A stretch of 64,000 bases of DNA, taken from assembly GCA_034440575.1 (NCBI GenBank), contig JAOTOL010001519.1, forward strand, positions 359,501 to 423,500, read 5' to 3'. A program made the position numbers and the translations under genes. Numbering within the stretch: position 1 is the stretch's first letter; each line of letters opens with the position of its first letter. Under the pieces are notes generated by a model, which was not told the DNA's origin, searched no databases, and saw nothing but the letters and a program-made list of their open reading frames with translations. Positions 23,313 to 36,564 of the stretch are shown here, piece by piece. This DNA comes from Imbricaverruca yamaguchii (Eukaryota; Arthropoda; Thecostraca; Neoverrucidae).

Positions 23313-23414
23313 GTTGCGACGAAAGGAATGCATACAACGAAATATGCATGTGAACGAAATGCATGTGCAAGTTGAGTTGAGTACTTACATTAATAAGAGT
23401 ACTGAGTGAGGAGT
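23313..23414 (-). repeat. Dispersed ~100-bp repeat, copy 2
   Basis: Reverse-complement match to 19553-19654 with scattered substitutions and small indels. A short insertion carries an extra ATGCATATTTCGTT-like segment. Confidence 0.6.
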
Positions 23415-24096
23415 GGGAAAGGAGGAGCCGGGGATGAATGACCATTTCATTTTCTGTAACTTCCTCTCGGAGCTTATCCCGCATAATATACTTTTAAAAT
23501 ATATTCGCATAGACGTGAACTGTTCAAGCCCCTCACTTTGTAATTTTACATGCCTTCCGTCACAAGCAATTTTTTTTAACGGGGACATTGTGTTGAAATT
23601 GCGGTATAGACTGAATAGCGTACATAGAACAGGTCAAATTCAGGTGACGACCTCGTCTGAATGCAGTTTTTAGACGTACATTGGGACAGTACTTTTTCAA
23701 ACATACAAGATGCGATCGAAGGTGAAACATGGCTGTACAGACAACTGGAAGAAATACTGCAGCGATAGCCCTCTGACCTGGAGCTGCTGGAGCGCCACCG
23801 AACGGCCAGAGAGCGACACATTGAACATACTGTGCCACCATCCAAACTGCCCTGACGCCCGGCCACCCGTCCAGGTGCACCCTGAGCGCCCGAGCAGCGA
23901 GCAACAGCGAACACTACATTTCCGGCCAGATTTTTCCCGTCGAGTCATCACAGCGTGCGACGGCACTGGCGGCGCCAACCTACCCCCCCTCCATGCTCGT
24001 GCGCGATGAGTCTCGAGGCGAACAGGCGAACACACCCGCCGCGTGATTTTGAGTGAGAACAGGCGCCATCACGCTGCGAACAGCTGCGATCGTAAG
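23415..24096. other. Unassigned sequence
   Basis: No gene recognised. Overlapping frames at 23560-24035 on both strands have no domain. Confidence 0.4.
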
Positions 24097-24330
24097 CAGG
24101 GGCGGATACAAGGGGCACTTGGGTAATGAACGTGCCCCCACGGAAGAAGGGCGCCGCTCCTTCGGGAAAAAAACGTCCCTCTGGGAAAGCTCGAGTGCAC
24201 CACAGCCCGATTCGAATTGTTCCGCCAGAGGTGGTCCACCGGGAAGAAAAAGCGACCCCCTGGAAGAAAAGGCGCCCTTCCGGGAAGGCTCGCGTGCACT
24301 GCGGTGCCGAAGGCTCGAGTGAACGGGGCG
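24097..24330 (+). mobile_element. hAT-like end plus degenerate ~20-bp array (locus 2)
   Basis: Starts CAGGGGCGGATACAAGG (24097-24113), resembling the CAGNGGCG-type termini of hAT-like non-autonomous elements. It is followed by about ten diverged units of about 20 bases, for example GCGACCCCCTGGAAGAAAAG and GCGCCCTTCCGGGAAGGCTC. No transposase and no clear opposite end were found. Confidence 0.45.
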
Positions 24331-24816
24331 GGGCAGCCTGCAGCGGGCTCAGCACTGACTGCCCGGCTGGCTGACCGCCTCCGTCTGCGGACGTCTGTGA
24401 TTGCGTCATGCCGCCGCGATTGCGTCTTGTTCGAGCGGCGGGCACGACCGGAGCGGCGAGCGAACGCACCCCAATCTCGAGGAGTGGGAGTGCAGCGATC
24501 CCAATCACTCTGGCTCGTGTGAGGTGGCGGTTGCAGCGAGGGGCAGGCAACACAAGTCTGCGTTTTGCACCTTGGAGCTACAGCGCTATCGCGACAGATA
24601 TTACGGGCGTTTATGTTTACATCAAATCCATGGTTCCTGCCATCATTTTCTGCGGCGGTCATCTTGAATCAGCCCGACTGGAAGCAGGAATAGGGCACGG
24701 GTGTGTGTGTGTAACAGGGAAGGACATCCGTCTCCGCCCCTCCCCTTCTGTTTCTCGCCGTCCTTGTCAGAGTAGCTCAGGCTTCTCGTGACCTGCGAAT
24801 GTCATATCACATGCGT

Positions 24817-24818
<2 letters not shown>
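24331..24818. other. Unassigned sequence
   Basis: No gene recognised. Overlapping arginine-rich frames in a GC-rich stretch. Confidence 0.4.

Positions 24819-24849
<31 letters not shown>
24819..24849 (+). repeat. (TA)n microsatellite
   Basis: About 30 bases of TA. Confidence 0.95.
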
Positions 24850-25860
24850 CGGGCATTCATGTCGTCTGCGCAGATGCAAGGAAGCTGTGATATTCCAACA
24901 GTCCCGCGCAAACCTATGTTGACAGTACACCTGCCATCACCTGTCACAATTGTGTCGTACGACTTCTCCTTCAGCAAGTGCCGTCTGACCTTCATGTATT
25001 CCATTTATACAAATTCTACGTTTGTTTGGAAAATGTATTGCCATTGAATCCGAAAGCCTGACGATATGCTACATTTTCGCGGGGGATGAATAGGTGAAGG
25101 GGATGAACAGACTTCGGCTCGCGGGTGAAATGGTGCGCATGTTTCATCTCTCCGGCACCACGTGCGCGTGAATGGACCCACTCAGGGTTCGCTCTCGCTC
25201 GTAGATAACCTACGAACACCCGCTCACCTGCTTCAAGAGCGCTCTTAAAGGCAAACGGTCCTGCGGATTTCCAGGGCCGGAGGTACCAACGCTCTCATGG
25301 CACGTGGCGTAAAGATAAACCTCCGCGGCGGAGATGTCGCGGAAGCGGCCAGCCCAGCCATAGCACGTCGACCACCATGCTTCACGTGCTGACCGTTACG
25401 ATGGCGATTTCGCGGAGATGGCATGTCTCCCCGCGGTTGCGTCAAGGAAGTGTTTGTTCCGCACGCGAGTTCTCCGCGTCGCGCGGTCGACAACATGTTT
25501 GTTGGTTTTTCCGCGACTTGGTGTCTCGCAGCAGTCTCGTGGGTACTGGCCGGTTGAGATGCACGGTCAAATGGTGTTACCGCTTGCGCCCACGTGCCAG
25601 TGGTACTGATAAAAACGTCCGTTGAGAGGAAGCGCTAAAATTATGACCATCCAGCACGCCGCAGCCGCTGAGCCTGCAAGCGGAAATTTACACTTGACCT
25701 TGGAACACGCACGATGGAAATTTGATACACGCAATATTCATATGTGACTCATGTTTGCTAAGCTTAGATTTGTGTCGTGTACCTGGTTGCCACAGTGAAT
25801 GAGGTGCATCTTACGAGTTGGGGAAGAAGGGCCCTTTATAGGACCAGAGGGAGTTGTTGT
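24850..25860. other. Unassigned sequence
   Basis: No gene recognised. GC-rich with CGCGGAGATGGC-like and TTTCGCGGAGA-like short similarities, and short frames only. Confidence 0.4.
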
Positions 25861-25988
25861 TTAATTTTTAAAAAAAAAACACCCCCCCCCCGGTTTTTTT
25901 CCCAAAAAAAACAAAAAAAAAAAAAAAAAAACACAACCATTTTTAAAAAAAAAACCCCAACACAAAACCCCTTAAAAAAAAAAAAAAA

Positions 25989-26030
<42 letters not shown>

Positions 26031-26065
26031 GGGGGGGGGCCCCCCCCCCCAAAGAAAAAAAAAAC

Positions 26066-26113
<48 letters not shown>

Positions 26114-26290
26114 AAAAAAAAAAAAAAATAAAAAAAAAAATAAAAAAAAAAAAAACCAAAAAAAAAAAAACTTTAGGCCCGGGGGAGGGGGGAGGGGGGA
26201 AGGAAACAAAAAAAAAAAAAAAATAAAAAAAAAAAAAAAAACAAAACCAAACAAAAAAAAAAAAAAAAAAAAAATTTTATTTTATTTTTT
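25861..26290. repeat. Homopolymer A/C/G tract, probable assembly artefact
   Basis: Consists almost only of long A, C, G and T homopolymer blocks, including about 48 consecutive C, then G, then C, then hundreds of A with rare interruptions. This resembles collapsed or erroneous consensus rather than natural sequence. Frames here (KKKK, FFFF, PPPP) are meaningless. Confidence 0.85.
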
Positions 26291-26821
26291 TTAATTTAAA
26301 ATAAGCACACATTGAACATTTCAGTTTCCAAATGGATAGACCACTTACAGTCATGACATTATAAGTAAAACTTGCCTGCATAAGAAAGTGTAACTTCGGC
26401 CCAAGTTTATGATTTCAACTGCACAAAACTAAAAGTTAACAATGGCCGCCGTGAAGAACAAACTTCGAAAATCCTAAATATGAGGTTTGTCGGGTTTTTA
26501 AGATAAACTATCTCTGACAGTTTCATGCAACTATGTCACTTCGGAAATATTTGTCACCTCAGTTTTTTAGATGACCCGACTGAACCGGCGTGTTCATTAA
26601 CCTTGAATGATCTAGCACCATGCTATCTTTAAGACATGCAAAATTGATGTCGGGACAAATGTGACACTTCTGGGTGCGCTAGCGCGCTGTTTTTCCGCCG
26701 TCGCGGAAAATCAAAGTGGATGGCGGATTGCCCCCACCGTGAGGGTGTTAGTGCTCAATTTCACAACGTTTCTAGCGTCGCGTCTCCACCCCCGCCCCCT
26801 TGGCACACCCATGGGTCACTG
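26291..26821. other. Possible old relative of the TTAA MITE
   Basis: Around 26655-26730 the sequence GGGTGCGCTAGCGCGC, then TCCGCCGTCGCGGAAAA, resembles GGGTGCGTTGTCGCGC, then CCGCTATCCGCGAAAA in the MITE copy at 31050-31090. The rest is not clearly alignable, so this is a weak match. Confidence 0.3.
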
Positions 26822-26988
26822 TTGGCGTCGCAAATAGCTTGGCGGTTAGGCTGAGCGTCCTGCCACCTGGATATTCTGCATTACCATACAGTTTCTCACC
26901 ACACCTATATATATATATATATATATATATGCGGGGTATCCAGGTGCCAGGACGCCTAGCCCGACTGCGAAGCTATTTGTGGCAACAA
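26822..26988. repeat. Long imperfect inverted repeat around (TA)n
   Basis: The left arm at 26822-26881 and right arm at 26929-26988 are reverse complements over about 60 bases with scattered mismatches. Paired blocks include AAATAGCTT / AAGCTATTT and CGTCCTGCCACCTGGATA / TATCCAGGTGCCAGGACG. The loop of about 47 bases contains (TA)n. It could extrude as a cruciform or be transcribed as a hairpin. It may be a palindromic MITE. Confidence 0.75.
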
Positions 26989-26991
26989 TCA

Positions 26992-27507
26992 TGCAATCAA
27001 ACTGCCACACTCAAATTGAACTGCAATGCAGCGCGAGTGTTCCGCCTTCGTAGAACTAGTTCTCGGCGACTCCGCCAGATGGCGGTGGCGACTCCGCCAG
27101 CTGGCGGCTAAATGTGGACACCGAAGCGGTTCCAGCACTAATTGGTCACGCCAGAGGAGACCAGCGCCGGTCGGCGCCGCGACCAACCGCTCAATCTCGT
27201 CCGAAATTAGCCTGACGCGGCACACAATTGCCGAGCACGAATGCTGAACGTGCCGTGTGCAATCAAACTGCCACACTCAAATTGAACTGCAATGCAGCGC
27301 GAGTGTTCCGCCTTCGCAGAACTAGTTCTCGACGACTCCGCCAGATGGCGGTGGCAACTCCGCCAGCTGGCGGCTAAATGTGGACACACGAAGCGGTTCC
27401 AGCACTAATTGGTCACGCCAGAGGAGACCAGCGCCTGCCAGCGCCGCGACCAACCGCTCAATCTCGTCCGAAATTAGCCTGACATGGCGCAAAATTGCCG
27501 AGCACGA
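26992..27507 (+). repeat. 266-bp tandem duplication (two copies)
   Basis: TGCAATCAAACTGCCACACT begins at 26992 and again at 27258. The two copies (26992-27241 and 27258-27507) differ at only a few positions and are joined by 16 bases. Each contains the near-palindromic block CTCCGCCAGATGGCGG. They are too close to be LTRs of an element with an interior. Confidence 0.9.
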
Positions 27508-27731
27508 AAGCGATTTTGTTCTCCCACGTGACCGTGGGGGAACAAATTGACCCCGTGTAATATCAAATGCATGCAGATGAATCGGCGCTGCGAATACAGT
27601 CGATCACTCAGACTGGGACGGGTCACGAAGCCAGCAGATCAATACTGATGATGGCACCCGTGCGTCTGCAAACACCAGCATACTGGTGACATGACGCCGG
27701 GATGACATCGGACTCCCATTGACCCGAGCAC

Positions 27732-29354
<1,623 letters not shown>

Positions 29355-30146
29355 ATTGCACCCCGACCCTACACACTGCACAGACCCTACACACTGCATG
29401 GACCCCACACACTCCACACACTACACACACTGCACAAACCCTACACACTGCACAGACTTTACACACTGCACATACCCTACACACTGCATGGACCCCACAC
29501 ACTCCACACACTACACACACTGCACAAACCCTACACACTGCACATACCCTACACACTGTATGGACCCTACACACTGCACATACCCTACACACTGTATGGA
29601 CCCTACACACTGCACATACCCTACACACTGTATGGACCCTACACACTGCACATACCCTACACACTGCACAGACCCTACACACTGCACATACCCTACACAC
29701 TGTATGGACCCTACACACTGCATGGACCCCACACACTCCACACACTCCACACACTGCACAGACCCGACACACTGCATGGACCCACACACTCCACACACTA
29801 CACACACTGCACAGACCCAACACACTCCACACACTCCACACACCGTACAGACCCTACACACTGCACAGACCCAACACACTCCACACACTCCACACACCGT
29901 ACAGACCCTACACACTGCACATACCCTACACACTCCACATACCCTACACACTGCACAGACCCTACACACTCCACACACTCCACACACTGCACAGACCCTA
30001 CACACTGCATGGACCCTACACACTCCACACACTCCACACACTGCACAGGCCCTACACACTCCACACACTACACACACTGCACAGACCCTACACACTGCAT
30101 GAACCCTACACACACCGTACAGACCCTGCACACTGCACAGACCGTG
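29355..30146 (+). repeat. Minisatellite based on an 18-bp CTACACACTGCACAGACC-type unit
   Basis: About 790 bases built from CCTACACACTGCACAGAC and variants with CATGGACC, CATACC, or 9-bp CTCCACACA inserts. The variants recur in higher-order blocks. The frames of over 200 codons on both strands (threonine/histidine-rich and cysteine/valine-rich) come from this array. Confidence 0.95.
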
Positions 30147-30309
30147 TAATTTAGGCAGCGTGAGCGGCGGCGCTGTGACTGCGTGCAAGATGCTCTTCAT
30201 GGCTGCCTAGGTGCAAAAGATAGGCACGGGAAGATTATGCCTCACACCTTTTATTGAAAGTAGGATTTCAGTTTGGGGTAACAGGAAGTGCTTGTAAAGA
30301 CATGTCCTC

Positions 30310-31137
30310 TTAACCCGCGCCATCTTTCCGGTAAAATCCTCACACCCCGTCTCGGGGGGGGGGTTGAAGACCCCACTCTAAAATCCAAACTAAGCATCGC
30401 ACGAAAACTAGAGAGGTATGACCGGAAAGCGCTCGACGAGTATGGCCCGGGTCCACCCTCCAAACCAATATCCCCGCAAAAGTGACGTCACCAGGGGGAC
30501 TAGATTTTCAGGACTTTTCACGACTTACATTATGTTTGTGACTCTGGAGAGTTCATTTTAGGGGATATTTGAGGAAAAAAAAATATTTGGAATGAGAAAA
30601 GGACAGCGAAATCGACCAGGGCTACAATTCCCCTCAAGAAATCTTCAAATTTCAAAATTTTAAGTTTTCATGTTTTCTTTAATTTTCCTTTTCCAATGGG
30701 TAGAGTAGACCGAGAAACGTTGTTGGAAGCCAACTTGCACTAATACAAAATGCTTACTTCAGCCAGAATCCTGTATTTGAACTGCAATTTGGCAAATACG
30801 CAAAATTTATATGTAGTCAAAAACGATAAAAATGAAAATTTCCATTCGTACGTTTTGTTGCATCCGTAAAGACAAGCAAACGCTGAAAGTTTCATTGAAA
30901 TATCTGTATCCGTTAAAGCTTGACGACTGGTTGAACTTTTTGAAGGTGACCTCACTTGACCTTGACTAACTTGTTGACCCTAGATGACCTGACCTAAAAA
31001 CTTTGAATCAGCATGTCAAATTAATGTTGGAAAATGTATGCCAAATTTGGGTGCGTTGTCGCGCGCCGTTCGTCCGCTATCCGCGAAAAACCTGAGGGGG
31101 GGCGGTTGAAGACCCCCCCCGAGACGGGACGGGTTAA
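30310..31137 (-). mobile_element. TTAA-flanked MITE, copy 2
   Basis: An 820-bp element (30314-31133) with TTAA at 30310-30313 and 31134-31137, in opposite orientation to the copy at 7635-8496. Its ends are CCCGCGCC and GACGGG. Both G/C-tract hairpins with TTGAAGA loops are present (about 30350-30375 and 31095-31120). The DR4 pairs are conserved at 30947-30962 and 30975-30990. There is no transposase. Confidence 0.85.
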
Positions 31138-32832
31138 TGAAGCCGATTTACTACTGTTTGCTTATTTGCACTGGTTTACACCCTGTTGTGACGTCACTCT
31201 GGATGGTCGCGGTTTTAAACTTATTTTAACTTTCACAATTTATGGTGAATTCTAGAGTTCTCCAATTTCTGCGACATGCAAAGATGCTCGTGTGTATTGA
31301 GATGATCGTCTTCATGTCACCAGCAAGTAACAATAGAAGGCTAAGAAAACTCAAAGACTGGCGACACGAAAATGTTTGAGCATTCTGAACCTCACCCTTT
31401 CTCCTTCCTCGAATGCAGCTTGAAGTAGGCAGATACCGGATACGATATATTCCAGACAAAAAAGCATTATACACAGCATACAAGTTTTTGACTGAGAAAA
31501 GCATCCATGCATGCCGGGCCCATTAGATGGTCACAATTGCACTATCTATACTCGTATGTATATAGGTGGCCCATAGTCCTTGGCCGTGTGGTCCCCACAA
31601 ATCGCCGCGCAAGCTGCGGACAGCGACCGATATGCAGATAGTATATCGAACTATTTTCCTGCATTTAAAAAATAGCATTGTGACTGTCCCGAGTGTTAAA
31701 ATTGGTCATGTGACCATAAGTTATGATGACATTATTTCAGATAGCTCATAAACAAACATCCAGAAATAGCCAAAAGTAGCAATTGATTACTGTGATATAA
31801 CAATGTATATTTTTGGACAATTTAGATTGTTCTGCATTGAACTAAATACCTCAAAGACACTCTTGTTAGGTGACATCCAAAAATGCCAGCATTTAAAATT
31901 CCTTGACCGTTGGTCTTCTGATCTGCTGATCTTTCAAAAATTTGTATTGAAGTCTCCTTCGTTGGCTGCGTGAATAATCTAGGACCTCGCGTTGCGATAG
32001 CGCCAGTTTAAAGATGGCGATACGTTTTACTTTATATTGTATAGTTGCAATAGAGGGCCGAAAAGGTGACAAGTGTCGACAGATAATTTTAAGCTCCGTC
32101 TGCCAACACTACAAACAACGGCAACAACAGTAGGTAAGACCTGTACGCGCCGACCGCTCTCTCGGTTCTCTTTTGTCACGATACATTTCAACACCACCCA
32201 GCCGGGAGATGGCTCCACCCTCGGTACCATGATTGGCGGCCAGACTAGTGACGGGTATCATTGCCCGCCGGCGATTGGTGATACACATTTTGACACACCT
32301 CCGGACAATATGGCCGCTAATAGTGATTCACAAATACTCATATGCCGACCACATGCTGAAGGCACATTCCGGCGTTCCTAACCCATCTACAACGGATGCA
32401 AGTCGGTACACATAGCCACATTTTGATTACAGTCATCGGGTGAGTCAGACAGCATTCCTTTCAGCGCGGGCCAGAAGCATGATGAATCCTGAACTACGTT
32501 ACACATGTGCGCAGCTGCATTCGACGCTAAATTGTACTCAGAATACAAAATATTGGATGCCACTGGCTTGTCGATTTGTCGTGGAATGTGCCGGCGGTCA
32601 ATTTACGCGACATCTGATGGCGACATCTGATGGCGACATCTGTCACTGCTGATGACCTCATTTTTCGACGCGTCGCGGGCATTGAAGCTCGTCCTTAGTT
32701 GGTGTGAGCTTGGAGCGCCAGCACCACAAACATCATCCATCCCTTGTCACAACGACAGATAATACCCGGGCGTCCCGCATCCACCATAAGCATAACTAAC
32801 GAAGGTCACTATTTAGATGCACGGGATAGCTC
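31138..32832. other. Unassigned sequence
   Basis: No gene recognised. A TGACGTCA lies at 31189-31196, and ATCTGATGGCGAC is repeated near 32613-32640. Confidence 0.4.
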
Positions 32833-33043
32833 CTCCATCTCTCGGCCAGTCAGACTCCACTGAGCTGCAGGGGACATCATCTCCATCTCTCGGCCAGTCA
32901 GAGACTGCCACTGAGATGCAGGAACATCTCCATCTTTCGGCCAGTCAGAGTTAGTTAGTTATTTGGGTTTTAGGGCGCATCAACTGCAGTGGTTATACAG
33001 CGCCCAAAGTCGGCCAGTCAGAAGCTGCCACTGAGATGTATTT
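32833..33043 (+). repeat. 48-bp tandem repeat split by a mini-retroposon
   Basis: CTCCATCTCTCGGCCAGTCA starts at 32833, 32881 and 32929 (period 48). The third unit is interrupted after TCGGCCAGTCAGA and resumes at 33010 with the same 13 bases. Confidence 0.85.
32950..33009 (-). mobile_element. Mini-retroposon, family C, 60 bp
   Basis: On the minus strand it begins CTTTGGGCGCTG, closes a GGGCGC/GCGCCC stem, and ends CTAAAACCCAAATAACTAAC. Flanking TCGGCCAGTCAGA at 32937-32949 and 33010-33022 looks like a perfect 13-bp target duplication. The host is itself a tandem repeat, so the duplication alone is less decisive here than at 38398-38454. Confidence 0.75.
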
Positions 33044-34225
33044 GTGTTTGTATTTGTATGTGCGAGTTCAACAAACCGATTCCATAAAATGAATTAATGT
33101 TTGTCTTGAGTCAGACTACAATCAGATATATTTCACAAACATGAGCAAAAATGGAAGCCGTAAAACAATAGTATGCAGGGAAAACCCAGCATGTACAGTC
33201 AATTTAAAAGACGTTATTTTTAAGCATCGCGACGAACTCCCCCGGTGTCCGGGAAGCGGAAGTGGCCGGCGGCAGTAGGTTCCAGGCCGAGGCTGCCCGG
33301 AAGGAGAAGGCTCTACGTGACATGCTGAGGCGGAAAGGCGGTAGCTCCAGCGCCCCAGCCACTGTCGCACGGGTGGAGCGCCAGGGAGACATCTGACCGC
33401 CGGCTGAACAGAGAACGGATCGCCTCCGGGGCTCGGGGGACATTCAGGGCTCTAAACACGGCGATGTTGTCGCGGTGTGTGGCGAGGACACGGACACCAC
33501 GCCAGGCTAGCGTTGCCATCGTCGGCGAGATATGATCACGAAGGTGGTCCCCTGGGACGATCCTGGTCCCGAGATTGGTCACCAGAAATTGGTCACATCT
33601 GCCGAGGTGACATTGCGCAGACCCGCCCAGACGGTGAAGCAGTATTAGATGTATGGAAAGACGTGAGACTGAATTAGGAGTTTGCGTGCTTCGGGTGCGA
33701 GATGGTGATGGATATTGTGGAGACAGAATAAGACGGAATTGCACTTTTTGACAGCGTGGGATATTTCCTCCTCCCAGGATATGGTGCGATCAATGAGAAC
33801 TCCCAGCATCTTTATGAACGGGCGAAAATCTTCAGGAATGGCGAGGGGATTAGGACGTGGCTGCCAATGTTGAGTTGGTGGAATGTGGTTATTTTTAGGG
33901 ATTGGGCCGTGCCGACAAGGAGTAGGGTAGTTTTAGCGGGGTTCATTTTCAAGGAGTTGGATGTGAAGTAGGACTGAATAGCAAGGATGGTGTTTTGCCG
34001 GGATTTAATAACGGATAAGTTTTCAGGATGTGCAGTCTAGCAGATGGGTGCTGTCGGCATATAATACTAGATGCCCATATGGAAGGTACACTGGCAGATC
34101 ATTCATGAAGATGCCAAAGAGCAAGGGACTGACCAGGGATCCCTGAGGGACACCATGGGATAGCGGAAGGGATAAAGAGTCTCCCCACTCGCAGTGGTCG
34201 GAAGGGCTGGTACGATACCTCACAC
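33044..34225 (-). pseudogene. LINE reverse-transcriptase 3' half, decayed
   Basis: The minus strand shows, in order, SHGVPQGSLVSPLLF and INDLP-like (MNDLP) motifs, the catalytic box as LYADS (the second Asp of YADD is lost), an LGVLIDRTISWEEE segment, a HVFPYI and TVWAGLRNVTSA segment, and a C-terminal SFRAASAWNLLPPATS. This is the order of a Jockey/CR1-like LINE ORF2. Stops near 34020 and a frameshift near 33370 break it. The 3' end is an ACAAATAC-type simple tail (33044-33066), supporting a true retrotransposed 3' terminus. The 5' side merges into the 35-bp minisatellite. Confidence 0.85.
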
Positions 34226-34985
34226 GCAGTGGTCGGAAGGGCTGGTACGATACCTCACACGCAGTGGTCGGAAGGGCTGGTACGATACCTCACACGCAGT
34301 GGTCGGAAGGGCTGGTACGATACCTCACACGCAGTGGTCGGAAGGGCTAGGTACGATACCTCCACGCAGTGGTCGGGAGGGCTAGGTACGATACCTCACA
34401 CGCAGTGGTCGGAAGGGCTGGTACGATACCTCACTCGCGTGGTCGGAAGGGCTTGCACGGGGCCTCACACGCAGTGGTCGGAAGGGCTGGTACGATACCT
34501 CACACGCAGTGGTCGGAAGGGCTGGTACGATACCTCACACGCAGTGGTCGGAAGGGCTAGGTACGATACCTCACACGCAGTGGTCGGAAGGGCTAGGTAC
34601 GATACCTCACACGCAGTGGTCGGAAGGGCTGGTACGATACCTCACACGCAGTGGTCGGAAGGGCTGGTACGATACCTCACACGCAGTGGTCGGAAGGGCT
34701 GGTACGATACCTCACACGCAGTGGTCGGAAGGGCTGGTACGATACCTCACACGCAGTGGTCGGAAGGGCTGGTACGATACCTCACTCGCAGTGGTCGGAA
34801 GGGCTTGGCACGGGGCCTCACACACAGTGGTAGGAAGGGCTGGGCACGGGGCCTCACACACAGTGGTAGAAAGGGCTTGGCACGGGGCCTCACACACAGT
34901 GGTAGGAAGGGCTGGGCACGGTTCCTAACACCCAGTTGTCGGAAGGGCTGGATGCGATACCTCACACGTAGTTGTCGGAATTGCT
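34187..34985 (+). repeat. 35-bp minisatellite, about 22 copies
   Basis: Unit GTGGTCGGAAGGGCTGGTAC plus GATACCTCACACGCA repeats with a period of 35 and single-base indels. Distal units (34800-34985) diverge, with GGCACGGGGCCTCACACACA variants. The proximal unit is continuous with the LINE frame just upstream of its GVPQG motif, so the array seems to be an amplified piece of that gene. Long frames here are repeat translations. Confidence 0.95.
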
Positions 34986-35146
34986 GGCCGCCATCGAAAA
35001 TCAATCGGTAAATCGCCGTGCTTGTTTAAGCGCAAACATTTGAGACTATTTTCGGTGTGGTGTTTCATATCACAATCCATTAATTGGTGTTGAATGATTT
35101 TGGATGAAGATTAATCGATATGTGAAAATATTTCCACAGTACCTCT

Positions 35147-35310
35147 GGTTGGTTATTGGTTCCAAAACGCATCGACCGTTGAGTCATGCAGCGTCGCCAA
35201 ACTCTCACGCCGATTGGTCGCGGGTGAAGAATAGCGACAGGTGAGACTCGAACCCACAACCTTTCGATTGCGGGACGAGAACTTACCCCTAGGCTACTCG
35301 TCCCCGTACG
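35147..35310 (-). mobile_element. tRNA-derived SINE, family B
   Basis: On the minus strand a tRNA-like head (GGACGAGTAGCCTAGGGGTA, B-box GGGTTCGAGTC at 35244-35254) precedes a body with GCGACCAATCGGCGTGAGAG and ACTCAACGGTCGATGCG, and a tail of CCAATAACCAACC. Flanks CAGTACCTCT (35137-35146) and CAGTGCCTCT (35311-35320) suggest a 10-bp target duplication with one mismatch. It matches the copies at 39373 and 56582. Confidence 0.88.
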
Positions 35311-35320
35311 CAGTGCCTCT

Positions 35321-36289
<969 letters not shown>

Positions 36290-36564
36290 TCGTATTTTAA
36301 AGCGATCCATGCCTTTTTTAATATATACACCCAATATTAGCTGAAAAGAAGTGCCCACATCCTCAATACCAATGGACCATAACAGTTTCGCGTAAACACC
36401 AAATCAATAAGTTAAAGTCGTGACACTGCTAGTAATGACAGGAAAACATCAAGCACCAATTTGCATCAATCTTCCAAATCACTTGTAGTCAGTATCTACT
36501 ATACGAGAAGTCAAAAATAGTCACGCCAGTCAGTCGCCAGAGCCCCAGCAAACATCGAACTCCT

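Noticed and set aside
25777..26254. Lysine-, proline- and phenylalanine-run frames
   Set aside because: They arise from the homopolymer tract, which is probably an artefact.
26992..27507. LTR pair of a retroelement
   Set aside because: The copies are separated by only 16 bases, so there is no interior; it is a tandem duplication.
34229..35011. 260-codon frame, WSEGLVRYLTRSGRKG-type repeat
   Set aside because: Produced by a 35-bp minisatellite; the unit is not a multiple of three, so the frame rotates.
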